NCBI GenBank assembly: GCA_009599575.1
Contig: VWND01000007.1
Location: 310,001-374,000, forward strand
DNA length: 64,000 bases
Direction: 5' to 3'
Origin: Blumeriella jaapii
Taxonomy: Eukaryota; Ascomycota; Leotiomycetes; Helotiales; Drepanopezizaceae
The notes under the pieces were generated by a model. It was not told the origin of the DNA, made no database searches, and saw nothing but the letters and a program-made list of their open reading frames with translations. Shown piece by piece: positions 32,496 through 43,497 of this stretch. Position numbers and translations under genes: made by a program. Position 1 is the stretch's first letter; each line of letters starts with the position of its first letter.

Positions 32496-34807
32496 TTACG
32501 AAACATGGATTCGGCGGACCTTGGCATGGATGGCTTCACCTTCGTCAAAGGCAACCACATCCTCTGGTGTTTCAATAGCACCGACTTTCGAGAAACCTGG
32601 GGCTCGACATTGGTATTGCTTCTCGAAACGTTCAGCCGAAGCAGGAATCAACGGGGTGGGCGCAGGGAAGGTGTTCATGTCCAGACCATACGACGCACCG
32701 TCGACGGGACGAAGAAGTCGACCGGCCTGGTAGCCGATTGCTGGACGATATCCATATTGGGCCTTTTCCAGAATCGCTGCGTTCTCGCGGACCTTCTTTT
32801 CCACCCTGGCTTGGGTTTCAGCAGAGTTTTGAAGCGCGCCCATCGACTCGATCGTGACTCCACCAGAGTAGAACTTGGGACTGGGCATGGGCACACCGTA
32901 GATACGTCGGAGGAGGGCGCCGTATCCGAATAGATTCCACGCGCTTTGCTCTTGGAAGAAGGGAAGTGTGTCGTAGGGTGTGTGACCAAAGTTCATGCGT
33001 CCCTGAACATGTTAGGATGAGTTCAGTATGAAGGAGGAGGAATTCTTACAGTCTTGTTCGGCCCGTCAGGTACCCGCTTGTATGGAGTCAGGCGAGGAAG
33101 ACCAAATTTGCAAATGCAGAAGCCACACAGCCGAAAGATAGCATAAGCGATGCGTCGGAGGTTTGGAGATCGGCCCAGCTTATCGAATTGACAGAAGTAA
33201 ACTTCACGGAAATTAGTCAGTTGTTGGTTTCTAGCAAGGTAGAAAAGTTCATCCAAGTCCTGGCTCTGGAGATAAGGCCGAGAGAAGAAACCACGGTGAA
33301 AGAAGGGGTGGAGTGGTGAAAGAAGGAGTGGAAGAGTGGTGAAAACAGATACATACCAATATCCCAGTCAAGGATCGATACCAGAAGCTTTCTGATGAAA
33401 GGCTTGAGTAAAGATGGAACGCTGAAAATGATCTCATTCATCATAGCCATTCCAGCGATTTCGTTGGCCTCATCACGCCAGCGACAGGTCTTCTCGAATT
33501 TCTGAAACTATCAGCAACCCATCAATAAAACGAGAAGAAAACATACGGCGCGCCACTCCCGAGCTTGTTCAAGAGTCTCTGGGATGTACTTGACGCCCAT
33601 ACGACATCCTAATTCACGCCAGAGAATCCATCTGAAGCACGTATTTCAGCTTCCGTCGAGCCGTCCAGCTAGTGGAGGAAACTTACAAAGCCTCAATCTC
33701 AAAACCCTCGAGCTCGCGGTACCCGAACTTGTTGATCCATGTGACTGGTGTCATGGCGAAATGGATGATAAGGTACAGGATATCGTCGCTATTGATCCAG
33801 ATTCCATACTTCGCCAAAGTTAGCACTATTTCGACGATCTATATGGACTTGGGATCGTGTTTGAGTCCTTCAGCATGATTTGACGACGGAATTCGAGACC
33901 AGGTACAGTTGTACATACTCGGTGGTGGTGTTCGTTGATGCTAGAAATGATCAGGCTATGACTTGGAGAACCAACTTCATACGCCATCATACCAGACATC
34001 ATGTGGATGGTGGCCTGTAGCCGATCATGCTCAACCCTAAGGAACAAACGTGTTAACGACATCTCATAGGAACAATTAAGCAGAGAATGTCCTGTTAAAC
34101 GAAGAGATTCTCTACCCTTACATCGGATCAGGGTTGACCATGTGTCCCGATTGTACAAGAGCGCGGGAAACGCCAGGATCAGTTGACGTACGCAAGAAGT
34201 CCGAGATCCAAGCAAACTGGAACAGTCGCGGAAACTCCCACTCGGCAATATTACGCTCGATCTCCTGGGCCTGCTTAACGGTCATGTTCTTCCATGATGC
34301 CGGGTCTTCAGTGTAGCTGTGCTTCTTCTTGATGGTCTCGAGACGAGCGAATCGAAGCTTCTGCTGGAGTGCCTTGAGATGGATAGCGGTGATAAGTAAG
34401 ACAGCACATTTATAAGGATGCCTCCAGATCACTTCTTTGACATCGGAATAGGTGGAGTGGACGAGCTCTGGAAGGAGTCTGTACGTGAAAAAGAAGGAGA
34501 GCATGATAGAAACCATAATCTTGAAAGAGGCCGAGGTAGGAGAGCTGTATCGGCCATCGGGTTAGCATGCTACTTCTCCCAAGTTTACAAATTGGCAATC
34601 CCGACAGCTGTCAACAAGAAAGACCTTAGAGGACCCACTACATGTAGAAGCCAGGGAGAGGGAGCAGGAAGACGGCTTGAGCCAAGCTAAACATGATGCT
34701 GGGCATCTTGGTGGTAATTTCTGTCGATGTCCTTTAGAGTCAGTCCGGCGTGCACTGAAAGAGAGAACCTTACCTGAAAAATGCTGCATGATATTGTAAG
34801 CCACCAT
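32496..34807 (-). CDS. mpaB/rubber-oxygenase-like (DUF2236) membrane protein
   Basis: Proposed exons: 34807-34774, 34720-34642, 34544-34122, 34036-33919, 33838-33687, 33631-33547, 33501-33353, 33263-33050, 33002-32496; lengths sum to 586 codons in frame. I assign it to the ER-bound oxygenase mpaB / latex-clearing DUF2236 family from IAEWEFPRLFQFAWISDFLRT, a helical region with LAKYGIWINSDDILYLI, VTWINKFGYREL and WRELGCRMGVKYIPETLEQ. Family members are haem or metal oxygenases that cleave polyprenyl chains. Two hydrophobic N-terminal segments (MPSIMFSLAQAVFLLPL, SIMLSFFFTYRLL) predict membrane anchoring. The junction between exons 7 and 8 needs a GTATCT donor and a non-preferred acceptor; the better GTATGT and CTCCAG sites give a frame error. 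The N-terminal exons are the least certain. Confidence 0.7.
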
Positions 34808-36134
34808 GTAACCTACGAACTGTGGTCCCACCGACAGAGGCTGTCCAAGGTTTTGTTTGGAGCGGTGAAGAACAAAAGACCACTCTTTTAGAGAAGTTCG
34901 TCCTCAGAAGCATACAGTGAAGTCACTTCGCCTTTAAGAAAATCCCCTTGCCTTGTGTTGCTAATAGCGAAGCAGTGATTATAATGCTTAGGGCTGTTCA
35001 TTTTCCCTTCCTGAACTGACCACCAGAACAGGAAGAGGACAAAAGACAAGTTAGTCTAGACCTACAAGTATCCTCTTCTCAACCAGACTTCGAATTCAAA
35101 TCACTTGTTTGTACATGTGGTATCACAGTCCCAGCCGCGTAACACAAAACAGCATCCAGCAAAGCATGGCATGCATGTCTCTCTCAGATACTGCATCTGG
35201 AAAGCGTACATCCCTTCAGAGCTCCAAAAGCCAATCGCGTAAATCAGATTCTCATAACTACGGCCTTGACTATGCCTTGACTATGCTTTCTTCTCCCTAC
35301 GCGTATCTGGAGCTTTGTATGCTGTACTTCTCCATGCTTGCGTTGAACGAAGCAAGCAAAGAATAAATCAACTGCTATCAAGCTGGTCGTGGAGGCCATA
35401 CGATCGCCACGTGTGCTGCCTGCCTGCCGTGCAATTTTGTATCCCCCGATACTCCTCTGCATGAAAATTTAGCAGGTAGTTAAGTTAGGCAGTTACCTAC
35501 TCCCGCTGCTGCTGTGATACACCATGCTTGAATCACTCGATGATCCCCGAGTGACAAATTCGAGCTCAGGGCTAACCAAAGTGCGAGAACAGATTGGCAA
35601 GATGAGATGAGAAATTCTGCTGTTAAGAGAAGATTCAGACTGCTTTGGTGCCTGTTTCCAATATCTTGATCCTCATGGAAAAGAAGGCGGCTCAGTCCGA
35701 GCGAGGCAGCTGCACTAGTTCTCCGTTCGATGCTCTTGAGTTTGCTGTATACAGTACAGTACAGTACTGTATGTACTTCGTCGCACCAATTCAGGTAGCA
35801 CAAGAAATCTACAGCACATTTTCTTCCCCGGGCCGTTTTCTCTCGTTATCATTGTGGCGGACCAACTGCAGATGACCTACAGTAGGTAAACATGGATCCG
35901 ACATACAGTCAGTCGCCAGTGACAGCGCGCCAGGGAAAAGTGAAATCGTGGTCCTTGGGGAAGCAAAGTATTTTCCAACATAAGCTCAACTCCAGCTCAA
36001 ACTAAGAGCCGGGTACCAGCATACATCCCGGTAAAAAAATGTCTTTCCCGAAGAAAATCCTCAGCTCCCCACCTGGGAAAAATTCTCCCTGCGATATAGA
36101 GCGTAGCACCCTCTGACTCTCCATCAAGCAAGTC
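34808..36134. other. intergenic region upstream of the tRNA
   Basis: About 1.3 kb with no supportable gene. It holds a strong GTACAGTAC-type cluster at 35748-35775 and a short AT-rich stretch near 34920-35060. Confidence 0.5.
35748..35775. repeat. palindromic GTAC motif cluster
   Basis: TACAGTAC repeats run three times in overlapping register and end in GTACTGTATGTAC. Confidence 0.75.
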
Positions 36135-36223
36135 GCCCGGGTAGCTCAATCGGTAGAGCGTGTGGCTCTTAAGTCTCCAAAAGATACACCTCAAGGTCGT
36201 GGGTTCGAGCCCCACCTCGGGCT
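36135..36223 (+). tRNA. tRNA-Lys (anticodon CTT) with a 16-nt intron
   Basis: The acceptor stem GCCCGGG (36135-36141) pairs with CTCGGGC (36216-36222) with one G-T pair; position 73 is T. The D arm is GCTCAATCGGTAGAGC, and the T arm is GTGGG-TTCGAGC-CCCAC. The anticodon loop CTCTTAA at 36166-36172 gives CTT. An intron of 16 nt (about 36173-36188) follows the loop in the usual tRNA intron place, and removing it gives a 73-nt tRNA. The anticodon stem TGTGG/CCTCA has one T-T mismatch. The TTCGAGC loop and AGCTC sequence supply the internal B and A boxes for RNA polymerase III. Confidence 0.93.
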
Positions 36224-36508
36224 CAATTCCCGAGGTTTCCATCGGAAGCTTCTTTTTGCAGTTTTGTGCGATTCGCTTGGCAGTCGAGAGAATAAATAGA
36301 AATTTTTGGGGTTCCGTCTGTATTTTCGCCTCACAGAGGGCAAGGTCTAATCGAATTTAACTACAACTAACGATGGTCGGTGGTTTTGAAACGTGAAATG
36401 AACGCTTTTGTATTCATGGCTTTTCGATGCTCTCATATCTATTATTTTTGTCCCAGGTCGTCTCCAGCCGTCTTCATCTCGGCTCATCCCAACCTATCAC
36501 TCCCCTCC

Positions 36509-38173
36509 CTATGATCCACCTGGACCTCCCAGTAGTGCGAATCGTCGAACGATCGATGGACCTATTTCCTCGTACTCTAGAGCCTCGTGTTAGCAAAGCG
36601 TGCTAATCGAAAAAGAGGGAATACGTACCGGCTTTGGTGTGACAATAGCTCCTGAATTCAGGGGTCTGGCCGAGCAGACTTCCTCCAAACCACGGACCGT
36701 GCCGTTGTCGCTTGTGCGAGATGACCTGCACTTCCAAGCCACCACTTCGCGCACCACCGCTTCTAGCCTCGCTTGCTCTGATTCTGTCATCAACGAGATG
36801 CTTGATGTCACGCTGTAACCTGCGGCCGAAGTCCTTGTATAAAGTGCTCCCTCCGGATAGAACGATGTTCTTGTACAGTCCACGACGTACATCGATGGGC
36901 GACGATTGTATGACACCATCAACGACGGTAGGGAGTGGAGTCAAGAAGTCGGAAGAATAGATCTCGGGATTGAAGAATATTTCTGGGGCAAGGAAACGCT
37001 CGTAGCCAACATCAACGGTAACTTTTCGGCCACCTGGCTGGGTGACTTGGTGCTTCGCAAAACGTGTGGGATCGCGGTCAAAACGGGAGAATTCCTTGAC
37101 AATATCTGGGCACACGTAGCAGTACTCCTCCTTGATCTCACCAGCGGTCTTCAAGGATGAGTCGGGCTCGCCTCTGTCTCGGAGAAGTGACTGGACGAAG
37201 TAGGTAATGTCTCGCCCGGCAATCGGGATGGATTTGATCGAAGATCCGATAACATAACCTTCGGCGACTGGAATGACGTGAGTGACTCCGTCTCCAGAGT
37301 CAATGACTGTTCCCGTCAAAGAACGATCCGAGACCTTTGATGACGTCCAAGAAGCTGCCAGGGCTAGCACTGCTTGCACCGCAATGTAAAGCCCGGCACA
37401 GTTGAAAGACTCAAACATGATCTCAGCTGTGTTTTCACGGTTCTCGGGCGGGTTGAGAGGCTACCGCTGATATCAGCAAAATCCGAGATGCCCTGGTGGA
37501 GTGAAACTCACGGGCTCTGTTAACAAGAAGTAGTGGTCTTCCGGTTCCACTCGAAGATATTTGAAAATAGAGTTCGACCAGAATCTCTCCATATGATCCT
37601 ACATGTGTTACTCTGTGTATACTTTGACCGGGACAGGCACATTTACCCAATTCTCAACCTGGCCATGGCGAATAGGATAGTTGATATTGTAGCCTGGAAC
37701 CATCAGCGCGGTCCCAGCCGGAAACATGCCCCAGCGTACCTGGCCCATTGGCCGCCGCAAGGGCTTCATCACCGATGAAGAAATCCAGGTCTTCCGTGCC
37801 GCGCTTCATGTTCAGATGGCCGCCCTGTCCAGCACCTCCCGTAAGGTACGACGGCTTGTTGGCCACGGCCGGCCGCCCCGATCCAGAGCCTGCACCTGCA
37901 CTGCCGGCCGGACCTTTTGTTGCAATCGCGGTTGGAAAGACGAAGGAGGGTGAATCGTTGCCGGCGAAGCCTGTGTACTCGTCAGCTCGTGAAAGCGAGC
38001 AAAGGCTCCCCCGAACATACCGAGCTTGGAGAAACCGGTACCGCTGGAACGACACGTTAGCTTCCTCGGACGGCACAGATCCAAACAGCTCCGTCTCCAT
38101 CATGACTGCCCTTCGGTCTTGGGAGGGGAGCCACCTACTTGTCCATGACAACGGCCGGAGTGTGGGACGCCAT
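36509..38173 (-). CDS. ARP3: actin-related protein 3 (Arp2/3 complex)
   Basis: Seven exons on the minus strand: 38173-38139, 38043-38021, 37970-37740, 37693-37647, 37598-37512, 37460-36629, 36576-36509; all six introns (46-95 nt) splice in frame to 440 residues. Arp3 and Arp2 form the nucleating pair of the Arp2/3 complex, which builds branched actin at endocytic patches. Actin-fold signatures in order: [16 protein letters not shown] (phosphate 1), the Arp3-type [77 protein letters not shown] (phosphate 2), [17 protein letters not shown] and the C-terminal [35 protein letters not shown] Gly/Ala-rich insert ([17 protein letters not shown]) sits in subdomain 2. The gene is undamaged. Confidence 0.96.
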
Positions 38174-38547
38174 GTGGACGAAGAGCCTGTGCGGCGCAAC
38201 TCAGCTCTCCCGCGATGCGACGCGCAGCTTTGGAAGGAATTCCTGGGTGATGGATTCGAGTTGGGGCAGTGGCCGGCGGGCTGTCTGGTCATCCAGGGGA
38301 TGGAGTATTGGAGTACTGGAGCGTATGGAACCTGTAATCTGTAATGCGATGATCGCTCGCAGACCCCGCCGCTCGCTCACACGACGGGTGGTGGGGACTG
38401 CGGTCACGTGACAGCCTGTCGACTCCACGCCAAGGGATTGCTTGGGCTGCTCTTCAAGTTCCTTCCGTCTTCGGCCGAGAGGAGGGAAAATCGGGTTGGG
38501 TGTGCACGGGAAGGACCAGAAAGAAGTCCAGTCCAGTCCGTCGCTCG

Positions 38548-38922
38548 ATGTCACTTGCGGCGAGGTACCTGGGAAACTACTTCGCTTCGCTCTATCCGGA
38601 GACGCATCGTGACTGCCTCATGGAAACGGTCAAGTCAGACAAATATCGGCGTCATTTCCTCCCATTCATGTTAGCTTCTCCTCCTCTCCTCCTCTCCTCC
38701 TCTCCCCCTCTCCTCCAGATGCCATCCCATTCCACCCCATCCATCTATCTCACTCCACCATCGCCATCCCCAACTCCACACATCCTTCTATACAATCCCT
38801 ACAAAAAGTCTTTCGTTCGGTGGGATCGTGGGGTCCTGGTGACTGCATCGGCCTGCTGGTTCCTGTCCCCTCGTTTTGAAGCATCGGAGCCCTCGAACGG
38901 TGCAGAGGCTCACATATCCTAA
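38548..38922 (+). CDS. possible small hypothetical protein
   Basis: From an ATG at 38548 the first 40 residues (MSLAARYLGNYFASLYPE, then HRDCLMETVKSDKYRRHF) read like an ordered, charged helical protein. The remainder after residue 42 is Pro/Ser-rich low complexity derived from CT-rich DNA and may be intron or trailer (GTTAGC near 38669 could be a donor). It starts about 370 bases from ARP3, on the opposite strand. I do not recognise the family. Confidence 0.35.
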   Translation: MSLAARYLGNYFASLYPETHRDCLMETVKSDKYRRHFLPFMLASPPLLLSSSPPLLQMPSHSTPSIYLTPPSPSPTPHILLYNPYKKSFVRWDRGVLVTASACWFLSPRFEASEPSNGAEAHIS

Positions 38923-39362
38923 GAAACCACCTTAATCCGTCGCTTGGTAGCGAAAGCTCCGCCCTTGGTGGGTCGGACAGCGCCTACGATGTGTTTTTGC
39001 TCTGCTGATGCCGATAGCAGTACAGGTCTTCAAATATCACCCATCAGATTGGTCACTCTACTGCCACAACCCTCCCGGTTTCCCATTACGAGCAACACCT
39101 ACGGCTCCGGGCTTCGCCTCGATGAATACATCTTCAGCATATTTCTAGACCGTCTTCTTCACCCATTCCGTCTCCAACTTAATACCAAAATCGTACCTTC
39201 TTCCCCCCAGTTCGAGACGTCTCCCCACTATCACCTTCCGGTTCTCGAGCGAAGCCGAGCTCCATGACACCGGAGGCACAGAATTAACGACCTGTCTCAT
39301 TCTTGACCCGCATTGCTTGCCTCGACCACATACTCCATCGTTCCAGTCGATCTACGCTTTCC
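38923..39362. other. CT-rich leader region of the taspase-like gene
   Basis: About 440 bases, increasingly pyrimidine-rich from 39150, without a supportable gene. It probably contains the promoter and 5' UTR of the following gene. Confidence 0.4.
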
Positions 39363-41438
39363 ATGCAACACTACAGCCCACAGCTCCTAGACACGCAAGT
39401 CTCTTCGAAGTTGGGAGCGGCCCAGGCACAGCTTCGGCGGATGAAATACAGCCTGATGCGATCTTTTCCCTCTAAGTCGTCTCTTAGTCAATCCGTCGGC
39501 CCTGCTTCTTTTCGATTCGGGAACGAGCCAAGCGCCCAGCGAGGACGAGCAGCAATGGATGCCACGAGTACCCCTAAAACCCCTCGATCTGATTCCGCCG
39601 ATTACTATCCAGAAACGGATGGAGCGGCCGAGAGGTTGTTTAGGAGAGGCCAGTCGTCCAGCCCACAAGGTAATGTTGCAGCGATATTTGTCCACGCAGG
39701 AGCAGGATATCACAGCACCACCAATGAGCATATACATCTTGGGGCGTGCGATAGGTAAAAAACATCCCGATAGCGTTTGCAAAGTATCCTTTGCTGCGAA
39801 AAGCTACGTGCTGATTTGTTCTTGCAGTGCCGCTCGGATGGCCATGCGTGTTCTGAGCGCTGGCGGTTCTGCTGTTGATGCTGTGGAAGCCGCAATCAAG
39901 GTTCTAGAGGACAAGGAAATCACAAATGCTGGTTATGGCAGCAATTTGGCAATTGACGGTGTTGTCGAATGCGATGCTACCATTGTTGACCATCTTGGTC
40001 GAAGCGGTGCCTGTGGAGCAACAGCTCGTAAGCATTCCCTCCGCCAACAGGCTAAGATCGATGAACCTGACCCTTTTTGTAGAAATCAAAAACCCGATCC
40101 ATTTGGCCCGATCGATCCTTGATGCCTCCAGCAAACCGTTATCTCTCCGGAGAGTCCCGCCCAATCTTCTGGTCGGTCAAGGCGCCACAGACTTCGCTTG
40201 GGAACACGGGATTCCTGTTGTTCCACATGAGATTCTTGTTTCTCGAAATGCGAGGGACCGTTACATTCGCTGGCGAGAAGATCTAAGACGTGTCGAGAGC
40301 GGCGGACGCGGAACTCCTGGTTCGAGCGCGAACAGTAGTCAAGCTGAGGATGAGAAGCCAGATTTGGAGTACGAAGAGCGTGTACGGGCAAAGCAACGAC
40401 GAGACCACACTCTTGCCATACTGAATGGTACATGGAACGAAGGCCAGCCAGACTCGCCTTCTAGTTCTCCTCAGGTCACCCCAAGTCTGACTGCAAGCCG
40501 AGAGCTTTGCTCCCAGGATCCATGCCCGGCCCTCCGTTCTCCGAGTCCTTCGGCATTTCCGATCTCCAGCACTCGTACCCGTGGCCATTCTCCAACTGGG
40601 CAGCCTGCAAAACGTCCTCGTTATGGACACCAACACGTGAGTGAAGGTCGCACACATTCGCTACTTGGTCCAAATGGCGATTCGCAGAAAAGCCCACCAG
40701 ACGTGACCTTGACCAGAAGCGAGTACCTATTGAAGGAACCCTCTGTCAGACTCAGCGGAAGCAGTGATGGCTACCAATCTCCTCCTAGTGAGACCGAAAC
40801 CGAAATTGCTCCTTCTCGAGCCTTTTTCGAAGAAGGCACTGCCGAGTCTCCATCGAAGCCCTTCAAGAGAGACGAAGAGGATGCCATCACTGACACCGTC
40901 GGCGCTATTGCCATCGACATGTTTGGACACATTGCCGCAGGCTCATCGTCCGGCGGCATTGGCATGAAGCATCGTGGCCGAGTGGGACCCGCGGCTCTTG
41001 TTGGTGTTGGCAGTGCTGTTATCCCTGCTGACAGCAGAGATGAAGAGGATGTTGCCGTAGCAGCTGTGACGAGCGGGACCGGCGAACATATGGCCACTAC
41101 CATGGCTTCCCAAAAGTGTGCCGAGAGACTCTATCACAATACCAGACGAGCCGAGGGCGGCGCAGACATTGAGGCTACCGAGGAGGAGGCTATGATTTCG
41201 TTCGTTCAAGCTGATTTCATGAGCCACCCTGGTGTCATTGGAAGTAATTCAGCAGGCGCGATCGGTGTGATGGCTGTCAAGAAGACTCCGTACGGATACT
41301 TTTTGCATTTTGCACATAATACCGACTCTTTCGCCTTAGCCTCTATGCACTCGAGAGAAAGAGGCCAAGTGTGTCATGTCGAGACTCGGTGATCACGGAG
41401 GCGTTGTGCAAGGAGGGAGAAAGATTCGAGTTGACTAA
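39363..41438 (+). CDS. TASP1: taspase/asparaginase-like Ntn hydrolase with large insertion (single-base frameshift)
   Basis: Exons 39363-39754, 39828-40027, 40083-41438; introns of 73 and 55 nt. The protein belongs to the isoaspartyl-peptidase/taspase family, which cleaves itself so that an internal Thr becomes the nucleophile. The alpha half shows FVHAGAGYHS, GGSAVDAVEAAIKVLEDKEITNAGYGSNL and RSGACGATAQIKNPIHLAR. The beta half starts at the expected cleavage site with DTVGAIAID, then SSGGIGMKHRGRVGPAALVG and SGTGEHM. Between the halves lies an insertion of roughly 210 Ser/Pro-rich residues with no obvious fold. Near 41355-41362 the frame breaks: removing one base replaces a short false tail by CVMSRLGDHGGVVQGGRKIRVD, a family-like end. 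Corrected length is about 648 residues. The start is uncertain; a later in-frame ATG at 39555 is also possible. Confidence 0.8.
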
Positions 41439-41881
41439 TAAGAAGGCCCTTCACTGGCTCTTCTTGTCCTCGTTTCTGCGGAGTTTGGTGGATAATCACC
41501 TCGCATATTAGCGCGGCGTTTGGTAGGGCGAAATTGGCTTTGCTACAGAGAGCGGCATCATGGGCAGGGATGGATACTTATTTGGCGCAGTCACGGCACC
41601 ACAAGGAGACAGACGGATATCCCACAGATAGGCCCCAAAAATTGATTGTGAAGAGTGACGCATAAACTCATGGTTGCCATGCGTACTTGGCCAAAACATA
41701 CTGTGTTTATGCTTAGACACCTTTTCGACTCCAAAACACGCCTTTTCGAGTCGTCACATGTCAAGCAAGATGTTAATGTAGACTAAGACAAGTGGCGAGG
41801 GATAATTCTTGGATTGTCGGACCGTGAGCTTCTAAGACGCAATGATAGTATACGGTATACTTTTATTGTGTACAGGTCCTT
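41439..41881. other. convergent intergenic spacer
   Basis: About 440 bases between the 3' ends of the taspase-like gene (+) and TFB4 (-). No gene was recognised. Confidence 0.5.
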
Positions 41882-43075
41882 CTACTCCCCTGGTGCTGGT
41901 GTTCCTCTCGCACTACCCGTATCCGCGCCTCCATTCAACTTCCTCTTCTTCTTTTTCCTCCGCGGAATCACGGCTGGTTTTGAACCGTAGTTACCAAGCG
42001 CCAGATGCGTAGAACAGGTCAAGCAAATAGCTCCTTCGGGTGGTGCGCAGAAGACTGACCCAGAATGTCAGCGTGTAGTAGGGAAAATAACGGTATGGAG
42101 CACACGTACTACTCAAGCAGATACTACACACAAACCCGATATCCACAACGTTTCGGTGGCAGAAGCAGGCAGCTCTAAAGTCCACCACTTCCTGCGTGGG
42201 AGCAACGAGGTGTTTTCGAGCCATTTGGTCGGGCAGGAAGGCCATCATCAGGTACAGCAATAGACCTTGTGGGTTTCGTAGCTGCATGTATATTCCCTTG
42301 GTGGTATCCGAGGCTTGCTGTAGAAAGACTGTATCTCCAGCCAGTTTGAGGATGTCGATTGGTATGCGTAGGCGCTGGGCTGCGAAGGTGGTGTTCATGA
42401 TCGGGATGTACTGATGGGCGAGATCTCCGGACACCGAGACGACCAATATGCGGCTCTGCAGACCGGCTACTAACTCAATGTTTTCGTCACTGGAGGCAGC
42501 GGGCTTCGAGTCCGTGTCGATGCCGGAGAACTTCTGCGTGGCCTTGTGAATGTACGAGAGGGCTAGCGTTAAGGCTCCCGCCATTTGTGTGGTTGTGGTA
42601 GTTGCTACGTCGTTTTCAGTCGTAGTAGATATGAGATCGCGGAGAGAGGCCAGGAGACTATCTTCGATGAGTGCGAAGGGCCGATATTTGTTGGCATTAT
42701 CGAGCTTAGAGGCCGCAGCGTCGCTCATCTCGACGTCCTCGCTGATCGAGGGAGGGCGAGGGTAGAGCCATGCTGCGCGGTGACTGTGGGAGGCTACCAC
42801 AGCGACTTGGTTCGCATTGTTGACGGCGAGGTGGGCATTGATGAAGACGAGGATGTTGGCGACTGCTTTCGAGAGTGGCAGGGTGGGCGAGAGAAGTGCC
42901 CAGGCGTGTGGGTTGGTGTCGAGGACGATGACAAGCAGGGCTGGCGGAGCAGCTGCATACGGTGTTAGACAGATAGATATCGGTGAGGTATATAGATGTT
43001 GCTGTCGCAAAAGGACTCTTTCCACTGACCTCCAGCTGCGACTTGATAGTGCTCGGATCCATCTACTCCGTTCAT
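41882..43075 (-). CDS. TFB4: TFIIH core subunit TFB4/p34
   Basis: Exons 43075-43030, 42952-42110 and 42054-41882; introns of 77 and 55 nt; 353 residues, frame intact. Tfb4 is a von Willebrand A-like subunit of TFIIH, needed for RNA polymerase II initiation and nucleotide-excision repair, where it contacts Ssl1/p44. The start MNGVDGSEHYQV leads into PPALLVIVLDTNPHAW, the first strand of the vWA fold. Further signatures are VFINAHLAVNNANQVAVVASH, SRILVVSVSGD, YIPIMNTTFAAQRLRIPIDI and LLLYLMMAFLPD. The C-terminus carries the zinc-binding module [22 protein letters not shown], then ICLTCSTHL, and a Lys-rich nuclear-signal-like tail (PRKKKKRK). Intron 2 splits the zinc module. Confidence 0.93.
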
Positions 43076-43497
43076 GTTGCCCAAGGTTGCAGCATGTCAA
43101 CTGCGTGGACTCGATGACTCGAGGATCGGGCGAAGACTTGTGGGTTCGGTCCGTCGGTTTGGCCTTCGCGGTTTCCTCGTGATTCGGAGCGATGTGCCCA
43201 TGAACTGTAGATATCCAGTCCAGCTGGGTGGATGCGATATTGTCTTGCAATCATTCACTCACCCAGCTTCTGAGAAGTGTTCAAGCTTCTTCGCGAAATG
43301 TGGTGTCTCCATCCCTGTCGATTCGACGCCCCATCACGTGATATCATCCTGTACTTTGCTGTATAAAGTATCAAAGGTAGGCGTGAACCTGGTTTCTCAT
43401 CAACCTCCTCCACCCCACCACACCCCACCACACCCCACCACACCCCAATTACTATCGTTGCAAATATCCCCTTCGGAAAACCCTCAATACAATCGTT
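43076..43497. promoter_or_regulatory. divergent promoter region between TFB4 and CRO1
   Basis: About 420 bases separate the two start codons. The CRO1 side carries a 10-base tandem repeat CACCCCACCA, about 3.7 copies at 43411-43447. A TATAAA lies at about 43362. Confidence 0.5.
43411..43447. repeat. CACCCCACCA tandem repeat in CRO1 leader
   Basis: Three full 10-base units plus a partial copy, ending about 50 bases before the CRO1 ATG. Confidence 0.85.

Noticed and set aside
19483..34807. Idea of a secondary-metabolite cluster (FSH hydrolase, ADH, mpaB-like oxygenase)
   Set aside because: These families do occur in such clusters, but no PKS, NRPS, terpene synthase, transporter or pathway regulator lies between them, and the neighbours are housekeeping genes.
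36712..38344. Long + strand open frames over ARP3
   Set aside because: They are antisense to a complete, conserved ARP3 coding sequence.
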